From Brevibacterium picturae (GTDB lineage: Bacteria; Actinomycetota; Actinomycetes; Actinomycetales; Brevibacteriaceae): a stretch of 64,000 nt of DNA. Of the stretch, positions 25,818-35,069 are shown one piece after another. The notes under the pieces were generated by a model. The model worked only from the letters and a program-made list of their open reading frames with translations. It did no database searches and was not told the DNA's origin. The stretch lies in contig NZ_LT629739.1 in assembly GCF_900105045.1 (NCBI RefSeq), positions 868,001 to 932,000 on the forward strand, read 5' to 3'. The position numbers and the translations under genes were made by a program. The first letter of the stretch is position 1, and each line of letters begins with the position of its first letter.

Positions 25818-26486
25818 TCAGAACTCGAGGAGCCCGCCGGGACCGCGCAGGCGCGCATGCAACCGGTGTTCGCTGCCGTCGACAACCTGAGTATCTGCGG
25901 CACCGAGCACATCGAGGGCACGGCGGGTCGCCTCGGCGTCCGGGGATTCGATGGAGAACTCGAGCAGTTCCACCGCCGGCAGCCCAGCCTCGGCGGGATG
26001 GGTCGACTCTCCCCAGTCGATGAGGAAGGGCTGCGCGCCCTTGTCCGGCAGCGGGGACCGCGAGGTCAGGCGCCATTCGAGCAGCTCCCCCTCGGCGGTC
26101 TCCCGGGACATGTCGCGCACCTCGCCGAAGTCGATTCCTTCGGTGTTGGCCCCCGCCACCTTCGCGAGGAAGGCGTGCGGGTGGATTGCCCAGGTCTGCA
26201 GGGTCAGGGCCTGAGCCAAATGTGCATCCAATGGCAGGGTGCCGTCGGCCGACGCCGTCTGCTGCGGGTCGGGGCCGAGGATCTCCAGATAGGTGTGGGC
26301 ACCTGCGGGCCAGCCGGCCGGGGTGAGTCCGACCAGGTAGTTCGCGGTTCCGCGGCCCGGGTGTCGCCCGCCGGAGACAGCCCGGACTCCGGTGAGGCGT
26401 TCAAATTCGGCGACCCCGGCTTCGAGCTCGGGCACCGTGATGATGAGGTGGTCAAGATTGGCGGGAATCGTACTCAGATCGTCCAT
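25818..26486 (-). CDS. VOC/glyoxalase-like protein (tandem copy 2)
   Basis: 222 residues of the Glyoxalase_3-type VOC fold. The first strand reads LDHLIITVPELEAGVAEFERLTGVRAVSGGRHPGRGTANYLVGL, the central ALTLQTWAIHPHAFL, and the C-terminal module FLIDWGESTHPAEAGLPAVELLEF. Conserved His and Glu could bind a metal. About half its positions recur in the neighbouring gene, which overlaps it by 13 bases, so the two are an ancient tandem duplication. The reaction is unknown. Confidence 0.85.
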   Translation of the reverse strand: MDDLSTIPANLDHLIITVPELEAGVAEFERLTGVRAVSGGRHPGRGTANYLVGLTPAGWPAGAHTYLEILGPDPQQTASADGTLPLDAHLAQALTLQTWAIHPHAFLAKVAGANTEGIDFGEVRDMSRETAEGELLEWRLTSRSPLPDKGAQPFLIDWGESTHPAEAGLPAVELLEFSIESPDAEATRRALDVLGAADTQVVDGSEHRLHARLRGPGGLLEF

Positions 26487-27142
26487 GATCCACCGGGACC
26501 TTTCACTGTGGCGTGCAGGGATTCTGTGTCACCTGCCTCAACCTCGATGGTAGCCCCCAAGGATCGCAGAACTCTGGATGTTGTGTCCACATCCGGGCTC
26601 GTGGCCCAGAACCGCTCGAGTTCGACGGTGGGCATCGTCTGCCGCGCGGGGTGCGGTGAGTCCTTCCAATCGATGAGGAAGGGCTGGATTCCTCCCAGTG
26701 CCAGGGGTGTCCGCCTCGTCAGTCTCCATTCGAGAAGCGTGCCGTCAGGGGTGCGTCGCGTCATGTCGTGAACCTCGCCGAGGTCGATGTGCGCTTCGAT
26801 GGATCGTTCGGCTGAGGTGACGAGTCCATCGAAGTCAACCGGGTGGATCGCCCACCGCTGCACGGTGGCTTGGGTGATCCCGGCCAGGCGCGAAGCCGCG
26901 AGGGCCGGGTCCTGTTCGGGGTCGGGCCCGAGGATCTCCAGATAGATATCGCGGTGCTGATCGTCAGCCTCGCCGTGCCCGTCGTCCACCGCGAGTCCGA
27001 GCAGGGCATTGGCCGTCCCCAGCCCCGAATGGGCTCCGCCGGGAAGGGGTTCCACGCCGAGAATGTTGTGACATTGCTCAACACTTTCAGCGAGATTCGG
27101 CACGGCAATGACGAGATGATCGAAATTCGGAGGCAGCAACAT
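26474..27142 (-). CDS. VOC/glyoxalase-like protein (tandem copy 1)
   Basis: 222 residues, paralogue of the next gene: FDHLVIAVPNLAESVEQCHNILGVEPLPGGAHSGLGTANALLGL, QRWAIHPVDF and QPFLIDWKDSPHPA. The pair keeps identical spacing of motifs. Possible partners in one enzyme, or enzymes for related substrates. Divergent from the ABC importer operon across 212 bp that holds an inverted repeat. Confidence 0.85.
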   Translation of the reverse strand: MLLPPNFDHLVIAVPNLAESVEQCHNILGVEPLPGGAHSGLGTANALLGLAVDDGHGEADDQHRDIYLEILGPDPEQDPALAASRLAGITQATVQRWAIHPVDFDGLVTSAERSIEAHIDLGEVHDMTRRTPDGTLLEWRLTRRTPLALGGIQPFLIDWKDSPHPARQTMPTVELERFWATSPDVDTTSRVLRSLGATIEVEAGDTESLHATVKGPGGSWTI

Positions 27143-27150
27143 GACTCAAT

Positions 27151-27300
27151 GTTAAGCGATCGGATTGACTGTCAGTGTGCCGATGCGCTTAACTCAAAGC
27201 ATGCAGACACAACCGGAGACGCGAATGCTGTGGCGCCGGCTCCACATCGATCTCAAGAGGCTCACCAGCTCCAATTGTTGAGCTAAATCAGCGACTGATT
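27151..27300. promoter_or_regulatory. Inverted repeats between VOC genes and ABC operon
   Basis: GTTAAGCGATCGG (27151-27163) is mirrored by CCGATGCGCTTAAC (27180-27193) with one extra base, immediately upstream of the VOC pair. AATCAG-CGA-CTGATT (27286-27300) lies nearer the ABC operon. Both are operator-like. No regulator gene is adjacent. Confidence 0.4.
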
Positions 27301-27354
27301 GAGCAACTGATCCACCCCCGACCCCGGTTTCATCTGCACAAAGGACCACATTCC

Positions 27355-29064
27355 ATGACGGACCTCCGTCCCTCCACCTCGGCGAGCCCCAGGCGTTCCT
27401 ACGGCCGACGCAATTTCCTCAGCCTCGGGCTGGGACTGGGCACCATCATCACGCTCAGCGCGTGCACGCCCTCGGACACCGAGCCGCTGCCCGAGGGCGG
27501 CGACCCTGTGCAGGGCGGGGTGCTCACGTACTTCGAGCCCCAGACGTGGACGCTGCTCTACCCGCCCTCGGTCGGTTTCTATCCCAATGGCGGCATCATG
27601 AACAACATCTCCGCTCGTCTGCTGTGGCAGGACCCGGAGACCCTCGAACTCCACCCCTGGCTGGCCACGACGCTGCCCGAGATCAACGAGAACGCCACGC
27701 AGTACACGTTCACGATCCGCGACGGTGTCACCTACTCCGACGGCTCGCCGCTGACGGCGGAGAACGTGGCGGCGAACTTCGACCTCTTCGGACGAGGCGA
27801 CGAGGCGCGCACACTTCCGGTCTCCGAGCAGATCTCGAACTATGAGAGCAGCGAGGTCCTCGACGAGAACCGAGTCCGCTTCCACTTCAGCGCCCCCTCC
27901 CCCGGCTTCGCCCAAGCGACGTCGACGATGAACGCGGGCCTGCTCGCCGACTCGACCCTGGGACTTGATGCCGAGGGGTTCGGCCCCGGCGGCGCCACCG
28001 GGATCCACACCTGCGGTCCCTTCCACATCACCGAGGAGACCATCGGAACGAAACTGTCGGTGCGTGTCCGCGAAGACTACGACTGGGCGCCACCGCACTT
28101 GGAGCACCAGGGCAGGGCCCACCTCGACGGCATCGACTATCTGGCCAACAACGAGTACTCGGTGCGCATCGGAGCCGTCCTCTCCGGGCAGGCCGACGGC
28201 GTCCGCGACGTCGAAGCCCCCGACGAGGCGCGGGTGAGCGAGCAGGGGCTGCGCCTCTACGCCAAGGCCACGAACGGCATCAACAACAGCATCAACTTCC
28301 GCTTCCGGCACGAACTGCTGGCCGACCTCAGGGTCAGGCAGGCCATCATCGCCGCGGTTGACCGGCAGGAGATCGTCGACAAGCTCTTCACCCCCAACTA
28401 CCCGCTGGCCACCGGGCTGTTGGCCAAGGGCGCCATGGGCTATAAGGACCAGTCGGGGTCCTGGGTCCACGACCCCGAGGAGGCCAACCGACTCCTCGAC
28501 GAGGCGGGCTGGTCCGAACGCAACGCCGCCGGGTTCCGCACCAAGGATGGCCAGATCCTGGAGCTGACCGTCAACATCGCCTTGCCGCAGCCCCGCTCGA
28601 ACGAGGTGCAGACCCTCATCCAGCAGCAGCTGCGTCACGTCGGCGTGCGTCTGTCCATCAACCCCGGTGACCAGTCCAAGCAGACGCTTGATGCCCGCGA
28701 TCTCGACACTGTCCAGATCTACCATTCGATGGTCGCCCGAGCCGACTTCGACAATCTGCGCTCGAACTATTCCTCGGTCAACCGCGACGTCTTCCTCAAC
28801 GGCAAGGACCGCGACGACGCCGCCGATGAGAGCATCGACCCCGAGATCGACCGGCTGCTGGATGAACTCGCCTCGGAACCCGTCACCGCGAAGCGGCAGA
28901 CGGCCGCCGAGAAGGTCCAGGACTACCTCGTCGCCAACGCCTATGTGCTGCCGTTCTTCGAGGAGCCGCAGGTCTTCTCCTTCCGCCGCCGCGTCCACGG
29001 GTTCGCGACTGAACCGGTGGGCCGCCCCGACTTCTACAGCACATGGTTGACAGGTGGACAATGA
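27355..29064 (+). CDS. Peptide-type ABC transporter substrate-binding protein (Tat lipoprotein)
   Basis: 569 residues, SBP_bac_5 family. The N-terminus has a twin-arginine motif YGRRNFLSLGLGLGTIITLSAC that runs into a lipobox, so it is exported folded and lipidated. The body reads YTFTIRDGVTYSDGSPLTAENVAANFDLF, KLSVRVREDYDW and DLRVRQAIIAAVDRQEIVDKLF. First gene of a six-gene operon with a monooxygenase and a CMD protein, matching the SBP family (KPN_01854-like) that travels with those enzymes. The ligand is unknown. Confidence 0.9.
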   Translation: MTDLRPSTSASPRRSYGRRNFLSLGLGLGTIITLSACTPSDTEPLPEGGDPVQGGVLTYFEPQTWTLLYPPSVGFYPNGGIMNNISARLLWQDPETLELHPWLATTLPEINENATQYTFTIRDGVTYSDGSPLTAENVAANFDLFGRGDEARTLPVSEQISNYESSEVLDENRVRFHFSAPSPGFAQATSTMNAGLLADSTLGLDAEGFGPGGATGIHTCGPFHITEETIGTKLSVRVREDYDWAPPHLEHQGRAHLDGIDYLANNEYSVRIGAVLSGQADGVRDVEAPDEARVSEQGLRLYAKATNGINNSINFRFRHELLADLRVRQAIIAAVDRQEIVDKLFTPNYPLATGLLAKGAMGYKDQSGSWVHDPEEANRLLDEAGWSERNAAGFRTKDGQILELTVNIALPQPRSNEVQTLIQQQLRHVGVRLSINPGDQSKQTLDARDLDTVQIYHSMVARADFDNLRSNYSSVNRDVFLNGKDRDDAADESIDPEIDRLLDELASEPVTAKRQTAAEKVQDYLVANAYVLPFFEEPQVFSFRRRVHGFATEPVGRPDFYSTWLTGGQ

Positions 29065-30116
29065 TCCTCGACATCCGTTACCTCTTCCTTCGCCTCGGCC
29101 AGGCGGTTCTCGTTCTGCTCCTGGCCTTCACCGCGGCGTTCATCCTGCTCAGCCTCATCCCCGGCGACGGTGTCACCGCCAGGTTCGCTGACCCTGCACT
29201 GGGACTCTCCGCCGACCAGATCGCTGCGATCCGGAGCGAGACCGGGGCCGATGAGTCCTGGATCAGCCGTTACTTCATCAGCCTCGGCGGGTTCCTCACC
29301 GGTGACTTCGGCTTCTCCGTCCAGACCGGTGCTGCAGTGTCGACGATCATCGCCGCGGCGCTGCCCTCGACCGCGGTGCTCGCCCTCTCCGGATTCGTCT
29401 CCGCCCTGGTCCTGGCCGTTCTCATCGCGGTGCTGGCAACCTACGGACCTTATCGCTGGCTGCGCAAGCTCCTCGACTCGGTGCCCAGCCTCTTCATCTC
29501 GATTCCCGTCTTCTGGTTGGGGATCCTGCTCATCCAGTTCTTCTCCTTCCGGCTCGGGTTCGTCTCCGTCGTCTCCCCCGGCCCCGCCGAGGCGCTCGTC
29601 CTCCCGACCCTGACCGTGGCGGTGCCGCTCTCGGCCCCGATCGCGCAGGTCCTCATCCGCTCCATCACCGACGTCAGGGCCTCCGGGTTCGTCAAGGTCA
29701 CCTCGGCGAAGGGCGCGAGTGAACTGTGGATCCTCGTCCACGCCGTCGCCCGCAATGCCGTCCTGCCGGGACTGACGATCATCGGCCTGGTCTTCGGTGA
29801 ACTGGTCGCCGGTGCCGTGGTCACCGAGACCGTGTTCGGGCGCAACGGCATCGGCCAGATCACCGCCCAGGCCGTGACCCACCGCGACAACCCGATCCTC
29901 CTGACCGTCGTCGTCATCGCGACCCTGGCCTATGTGACCATCAACCTCATCGTCGACCTCCTTTACCCCGTCATCGACGTCCGCCTGCGAACTGCGCCCG
30001 GGGCCACCTCGGCGGGGAAGAAGCCTGCCGACGAACCCACCCGCCGGGCGCTGTCGACAACCGCCGCGAGCGTCGGGGTCGACCTCGCCTGGGACGAGAA
30101 GGACACTCACTCATGA
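29061..30116 (+). CDS. ABC transporter permease (DppB-like)
   Basis: 351 residues. ATG 29061 overlaps the TGA of the preceding gene (ATGA) and gives a proper N-terminus MILDIRYLFLRLGQAVLVLLL. Six membrane spans, a periplasmic loop after the first, and the permease signature VTSAKGASELWILVHAVARNAVLPGLTIIG (EAA loop). The C-terminal 35 residues are a hydrophilic tail. Pairs with the next permease. Confidence 0.9.
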   Translation: MILDIRYLFLRLGQAVLVLLLAFTAAFILLSLIPGDGVTARFADPALGLSADQIAAIRSETGADESWISRYFISLGGFLTGDFGFSVQTGAAVSTIIAAALPSTAVLALSGFVSALVLAVLIAVLATYGPYRWLRKLLDSVPSLFISIPVFWLGILLIQFFSFRLGFVSVVSPGPAEALVLPTLTVAVPLSAPIAQVLIRSITDVRASGFVKVTSAKGASELWILVHAVARNAVLPGLTIIGLVFGELVAGAVVTETVFGRNGIGQITAQAVTHRDNPILLTVVVIATLAYVTINLIVDLLYPVIDVRLRTAPGATSAGKKPADEPTRRALSTTAASVGVDLAWDEKDTHS

Positions 30117-30988
30117 GCCTCATCGACTCCTTCGCCCGCACCTCGGGCACCGGCGCACCGCGCCCGGCGGCGAAACGGCGCAGCCGCACCCGGGCGAGCA
30201 TCGGGCCCGCCACCATCATCTCCGGGTTGGTCCTGCTCATCGCCGTTGCGTGGGCACTCTTCCCGGGGCTGTTCACCCACCATGATCCCAATGACGGCGG
30301 AACCACTCCCGCGCTGCTGGCCCCGAGCCTCGACCATTGGTTCGGCACCGACCAGACCGGGCGTGATGCCTTCACCCGCGTCGTCTACGGCGCATCTCAG
30401 TCCCTGCTGGCCGCGCTCGTGGCAGTGGGAGTCGGCCTTGTCGTGGGAACGGCGATCGGACTCATCGCCGGCACCCGCCGCGGCTGGGTCGACGATGTGC
30501 TCATGCGCTTGGTCGACGTGCTGCTCTCGATCCCCGCGATCCTGCTCAGCCTCTCGATCGTCGTCGTCCTGGGCTTCGGCACCATCAACGCGGCCATCGC
30601 CGTCGGCGTCACGGCCATCGCCCAGTTCGCACGCCTGTCGAGGTCAGAGGCGGTGCGCATCAACACCAGCGACTTCGTGGCGGCCGCCTACGGATCCGGC
30701 GGAACCTTCTTCTCCGTCCTCTTCCGCCACATCCTGCCCAACTCGACCTCCCCGGTTCTGTCCCTGGCCGTCCTCCAGATCGGGTCCGCGATCCTTCAGA
30801 TCTCGACGCTGGGCTTCCTGGGCTACGGCACTCCCCCGCCGACACCGGAATGGGGTCTCATCATCGCCGAGGGCCGCAACTTCGTGGCCACCGCCTGGTG
30901 GCTGACCGTGTTGCCCGGCTTCGTCGTCATGGCCATCGTCCTGGCCACCCACCAGATCGGCAACACCCTGCGAAAGGCGACATCATGA
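30113..30988 (+). CDS. ABC transporter permease (DppC-like)
   Basis: 291 residues. Six spans, with the DppC N-terminal helix and the LDHWFGTDQTGRDAFTRVVYGASQSLLAA motif. The EAA loop is VAAAYGSGGTFFSVLFRHILPNSTSPVL. The start overlaps the previous stop (ATGA), and the stop overlaps the next start the same way. Confidence 0.9.
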   Translation: MSLIDSFARTSGTGAPRPAAKRRSRTRASIGPATIISGLVLLIAVAWALFPGLFTHHDPNDGGTTPALLAPSLDHWFGTDQTGRDAFTRVVYGASQSLLAALVAVGVGLVVGTAIGLIAGTRRGWVDDVLMRLVDVLLSIPAILLSLSIVVVLGFGTINAAIAVGVTAIAQFARLSRSEAVRINTSDFVAAAYGSGGTFFSVLFRHILPNSTSPVLSLAVLQIGSAILQISTLGFLGYGTPPPTPEWGLIIAEGRNFVATAWWLTVLPGFVVMAIVLATHQIGNTLRKATS

Positions 30989-32664
30989 CCGAGTCCGCAC
31001 CACTGCTGTCCGTCGAAGATCTCAGTGTCGCCTACTCCCAGTCCTCGGCCCCAGCCGTCGACGGCGTCTCGTTCGCCGTTGCTGCCGGGTCGATGACCGC
31101 GGTCGTCGGCGAATCCGGGTCCGGGAAGTCGACGACCGCGAACGCGGTCATCGGTCTGCTCCCGGAATCCGCGCAGATCACTGGTGGGCACATCCGATTA
31201 GGCGAGGTCGATCTCGGTGCGCTGGGCGCCAGCACCTGGCGGGGAGTCCGCGGCAGTCAGATCGGCTATGTTCCCCAGGACCCCGGCAGTTCCCTCAACC
31301 CCCTGCAGACCATCGGGAAATCCGTCGCCGAGGCGCTGCGGATCCACAAGCGTGCCGACCGGAAGTCCGCCCGCGCCCAGGTCATCGACCTGCTGGCCAA
31401 GGTCGGCATCGATCGTCCGCAGATGCGTGCCGATCAGTTCCCGCACGAGCTCTCCGGAGGCATGCGTCAGCGGGTGCTCATCGCTTCGGCCATCGCACTG
31501 CGTCCGCGTCTGCTCATCGCCGATGAGCCGACCTCGGCGCTTGATGTGACCGTGCAGAAGCAGGTCCTCGATCTCCTCGATGGGCTGCGGGCCGAGACCG
31601 GGATGGGCGTCCTCTTCATCACTCACGATCTGGCTGTCGCCGGTGAACGCGCCGATGATGTCGTCGTTATGCAGTCTGGGAAGGTCGTCGAGGCCGGTCC
31701 GGCAGCTCGGATCTTCTCCCGCCCTGCGACCGACTACACCGCCCGACTGCTCGCCGATGCTCCGGCGTTGAAGACGAAGGCGCGCCACACCGCGACCGCC
31801 GAGGACTCGCAGGCAGACTCATCCTCAGCAGCCTTCGTCTCCGTCGAGGGACTGACTCAGGTCTATGCCCGCAACGAGGATCAGGTCATCGGCGTCGACG
31901 ATGTCTCGCTGAGCGTTCAACGCGGGACCACACACGGCATCGTGGGCGAATCCGGGTCCGGCAAGACCACAACCGGCAAGGCCCTGGCAGGGTTCCTCAC
32001 CCCGCAGTCCGGGCGCATTCGCATCGGCGATTTCGACACCGCCGATTCCGTGAAGGGCAATGCCGCGCGCGTCCGCCGTCGGGACTTCCGACGCAGAGTC
32101 CAACTGGTGCACCAGAACCCGTATTCGGCATTGGACCCGAAGCACTCGATTCGGCAGATCCTGACCGAACCCCTGCGCAATTTCCGCATCGGGACCAGGG
32201 CTTCGCGTGCCGGACTCGTCGCCGAGGCTCTTGACCGGGTGTCGCTGCCGACAGAGTTCCTCGACCGGCGGCCGCAGGAGCTCTCCGGCGGTCAGCTGCA
32301 GCGAGTGGCGATCGCCCGGGCGCTCATCGCCGGTCCGGAACTCGTCGTCTTCGATGAAGCGGTCTCCGCCCTCGACGTCACCGTGCAGGCCCAGATTCTG
32401 GACCTCCTCGATGAGCTCCAAGTGGAGCTTGGTCTGACATATGTCTTCATCTCCCACGATCTTGCTGTCGTGCGTCAGATCGCTGATACGGTGTCGGTGA
32501 TGTCGCAGGGACGCCTGATGGAGAACGGACCGACGGAGGACCTCTTCGCTCGCCCGCAGACACACTACACACGCACCCTCCTCGACGCGATCCCCCGCCC
32601 CGTGATGCTCCACGGCGGCGAGGACGCGAAGAATCCGACACCGCTCGCAGCCGCAGAAAGATGA
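30985..32664 (+). CDS. Dual-domain ABC transporter ATPase (DppDF fusion type)
   Basis: 559 residues with two complete nucleotide-binding domains. The first has Walker A GESGSGKST, signature LSGGMRQRV and Walker B LLIADEPTSALD. The second has GESGSGKTT, LSGGQLQRV and LVVFDEAVSALD. In the second the usual Glu-Pro after Asp is Glu-Ala. Corresponds to DppD and DppF fused, as in several actinobacterial peptide or opine importers. Coupled by an ATGA overlap to the permease. Confidence 0.92.
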   Translation: MTESAPLLSVEDLSVAYSQSSAPAVDGVSFAVAAGSMTAVVGESGSGKSTTANAVIGLLPESAQITGGHIRLGEVDLGALGASTWRGVRGSQIGYVPQDPGSSLNPLQTIGKSVAEALRIHKRADRKSARAQVIDLLAKVGIDRPQMRADQFPHELSGGMRQRVLIASAIALRPRLLIADEPTSALDVTVQKQVLDLLDGLRAETGMGVLFITHDLAVAGERADDVVVMQSGKVVEAGPAARIFSRPATDYTARLLADAPALKTKARHTATAEDSQADSSSAAFVSVEGLTQVYARNEDQVIGVDDVSLSVQRGTTHGIVGESGSGKTTTGKALAGFLTPQSGRIRIGDFDTADSVKGNAARVRRRDFRRRVQLVHQNPYSALDPKHSIRQILTEPLRNFRIGTRASRAGLVAEALDRVSLPTEFLDRRPQELSGGQLQRVAIARALIAGPELVVFDEAVSALDVTVQAQILDLLDELQVELGLTYVFISHDLAVVRQIADTVSVMSQGRLMENGPTEDLFARPQTHYTRTLLDAIPRPVMLHGGEDAKNPTPLAAAER

Positions 32665-32674
32665 GACCACCACG

Positions 32675-33718
32675 ATGACGAACAGCTCCCCCGGACCCCG
32701 GCTCGGATTCTTCACACGCCTGCTCGAGGACGCTCCGGCCGACCAGCGCTACCGGTTCGCGCGCGAACAGATCCAGGCGGCCGAGACCCACGGCTTCGAT
32801 TCGGCCTGGGTCGCCCAGCACCACTTCTCCGCGGCCGAGGGTGGTCTTCCCTCCCCGCTCGTGTTCCTCGCCCATGCGGCGGCGCAGACGTCTCGGATTC
32901 GACTGGGCACAGCGATCATCACCCTGCCGATGGAGAACGGTGTGCGTGTGGCCGAAGACGTCGCAGTCACCGATGTGCTCTCCGGCGGACGCCTTGAGAT
33001 CGGACTCGGTTCGGGCGGAAACCCCAAGTCGTTCCCGGCCTTCGGCACCAGTTTCGATGTCCGCCGCGAAGTCTTCGCCGACAACCTCGCCGCGCTGAAG
33101 ACTCTGCTGGCAGGGAGATCATTGGACACCGGACACACCCTCTACCCGCAGGCCTCCTGCCTGTCTGACGGTCGCGGACTCTCCGAACGACTCTGGCAGG
33201 CCACCTTCTCCTCCGGCGGTGCCGGAGCGGCCGGTGCCGCGGGTGATGGCCTCATGCTCTCTCGCACGCAGCCCCGTGCACAGGACAACCCAGGGGCACC
33301 CCTCGACGAGGTGCAGCTGCCGGTCATCGACACCTATCTGTCGAACCTGCCGGCGGGGATCGAGCCCCGCATCCTCGCCTCCCGCACGGCCGTCGTCGCC
33401 GAGGCCAAGGATCTGCCGGCGCTGCGTGCGCTGACGGAACCGGCGCTGCGGTCCGAGGCAGACCGCCTCGTCGGCTACGACACCTCGGGCCTGAGCCTTG
33501 ATGAGCTGCTCGTCGCCACGGATACGTTCCTGGGCACCTCCGAGCAGATCGTCGAACGCCTCTCGACAGACCGTGTCCTCTCACGGGCCACCGACGTCAG
33601 CTTCCAGGTGCACTCGGTGCCCGCGACGAATGAGACCACCCTGCGGTCCATCGAGTTGTTGGCCACCGAGGTGGCACCGGCTCTGGGACTGACATTGACG
33701 ACAGAACAGGCGGCCTGA
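32675..33718 (+). CDS. FMN-dependent luciferase-like monooxygenase
   Basis: 347 residues, LLM-class flavin oxidoreductase (TIM barrel): LGFFTRLLEDAPADQRYRFAREQIQAAETHGFDSAWVAQHHF, TSRIRLGTAIITLPMENGVRVAEDVAVTDVLSGGRLEIGLGSGGN. This corresponds to the KPN_01858-like family found beside this importer. It needs a flavin reductase, and none is in the operon. It would oxidise the imported compound. Separated by one base from the CMD gene. Confidence 0.88.
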   Translation: MTNSSPGPRLGFFTRLLEDAPADQRYRFAREQIQAAETHGFDSAWVAQHHFSAAEGGLPSPLVFLAHAAAQTSRIRLGTAIITLPMENGVRVAEDVAVTDVLSGGRLEIGLGSGGNPKSFPAFGTSFDVRREVFADNLAALKTLLAGRSLDTGHTLYPQASCLSDGRGLSERLWQATFSSGGAGAAGAAGDGLMLSRTQPRAQDNPGAPLDEVQLPVIDTYLSNLPAGIEPRILASRTAVVAEAKDLPALRALTEPALRSEADRLVGYDTSGLSLDELLVATDTFLGTSEQIVERLSTDRVLSRATDVSFQVHSVPATNETTLRSIELLATEVAPALGLTLTTEQAA

Positions 33719-33719
33719 C

Positions 33720-35063
33720 ATGACCGACATCATCAACACCCTGGCGGGAATCGCCGCGCAGGACCCGCTCGATGCTCTCCGCGATCACCGTGCACAGGCC
33801 AAGGAGAATGCGCAGCTCAGCTTCGAAGCTCTCTTGGAACCTGCCGAGGCCGAGGAGTTCTCCCAGCGAGATCGCTACGCCGTCGCCGCCTTCACCGCCG
33901 GGCTGCTGGGATCTCCTGCCGCCGAGGAGTTCTACCGCGACCTCCTTCGCGACGAGGACGAGGTCGCGTCCTGGGCAATCGCCGAACTCCTCGACGAGGC
34001 TCTGCCCGAACTCGACTCCCGGGCATCCGGGCACGGTCCCTATGGAATCTTCGAATCCGCTGCACTCGCTGACGAGAACGTCATCGGACCATGGTTGTCA
34101 GTGGAGAAGAAGTCCATCGAAGTCCTCGGTCCGCAGCTGGCCGCCGGGCTCGAGTTCGCTCATCTTCTGGTCCTGCATCCGCGAGATTCTCGACCCGAAC
34201 ATATGGCACTGCTGCTCGATGCCGGATGGGACGAGGATTCGATCGTCACGCTCGCGCAGCTTGTCTCGTTCCTCAACTTCCAGATCCGCATCAGCACCGG
34301 GCTGACGGCACTGGTCCACGCACCGGCCGCGGCCCTGGCCCCCGTCGCAGACGAGCCACCGGAAGCGGTCGACGATGACGGCGAGGCCACCTCGGCGAGG
34401 GAATCCGCTGCCTCTTCGAAAGGCAGCGAAGCTCTGTCCCGGGTGGGCGATCGTGTCAGCTCCTACTCCGATCTCAAACGGCCCTCATTGTTCCAGCAGT
34501 CCGGATTGGGGTGGGTGCCCTGGATCGCACCCGTCGCCGAGGCGGAGCTGACCGATGTCCAGCGCGAGGCTCTGATCGAGGCGGGGCGGGCGAAGAACCC
34601 CTACTTCCGTCTGTTGGCCAGAGATCCTGCGGCTCTGCGGGCCCGGACGCTGACCGATCTCGACATCTTCTTCAACACCACCGACGGACTCGGCCGGGCC
34701 GAACGCGAGCTTGCCGCGACCGTGGCCTCACGTCTCAACGGGTGCCTGTTCTGCGCCTCGATCCACTCGGACCGGGCCACTGAGGAATCCGGGCGCCGCG
34801 ACCTGGTGCAGTCGCTGCTCGACTCTGGCATTCACACACCGCCGAACCTCGGCGACGCGGTCTGGGATGCTGTCGTCGACGCCTCCGCGGCGCTCACGCT
34901 CACGCCCCAGGCGTTCGGCCCGGCGCATGTGACTGCACTGCGCGAGGCCGGTCTCGAAGACGCGGACATCGTCGACGTCCTCAACTGCGCGGCCTTCTTC
35001 AACTGGGCCAATCGGCTCATGCTCTCCCTGGGAGAACCGGAGGTGCTGGCACCCGGAAAGTGA
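33720..35063 (+). CDS. Two-domain carboxymuconolactone decarboxylase/AhpD-like protein
   Basis: 447 residues, an in-frame fusion of two CMD-type domains. The N-terminal one (about 30-205) lacks cysteines (RYAVAAFTAGLLG...HLLVLHPRD). The C-terminal one (about 265-447) has the AhpD redox motif GCLFCASIH with downstream His. In other bacteria these are separate Avi_7170- and Avi_7169-like proteins encoded beside the same importer and monooxygenase. Between them is a Glu/Ala-rich linker (about 205-240). Its peroxidatic or decarboxylase role is unproven. Confidence 0.85.
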   Translation: MTDIINTLAGIAAQDPLDALRDHRAQAKENAQLSFEALLEPAEAEEFSQRDRYAVAAFTAGLLGSPAAEEFYRDLLRDEDEVASWAIAELLDEALPELDSRASGHGPYGIFESAALADENVIGPWLSVEKKSIEVLGPQLAAGLEFAHLLVLHPRDSRPEHMALLLDAGWDEDSIVTLAQLVSFLNFQIRISTGLTALVHAPAAALAPVADEPPEAVDDDGEATSARESAASSKGSEALSRVGDRVSSYSDLKRPSLFQQSGLGWVPWIAPVAEAELTDVQREALIEAGRAKNPYFRLLARDPAALRARTLTDLDIFFNTTDGLGRAERELAATVASRLNGCLFCASIHSDRATEESGRRDLVQSLLDSGIHTPPNLGDAVWDAVVDASAALTLTPQAFGPAHVTALREAGLEDADIVDVLNCAAFFNWANRLMLSLGEPEVLAPGK

Positions 35064-35069
35064 CCAGGC

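Noticed and set aside
27283-29061. 592-codon open frame antisense to the ABC binding protein
   Set aside because: Same reason: low-complexity Gly/Asp/Val/Arg translation with no known motif, while the plus strand is clearly a binding protein.
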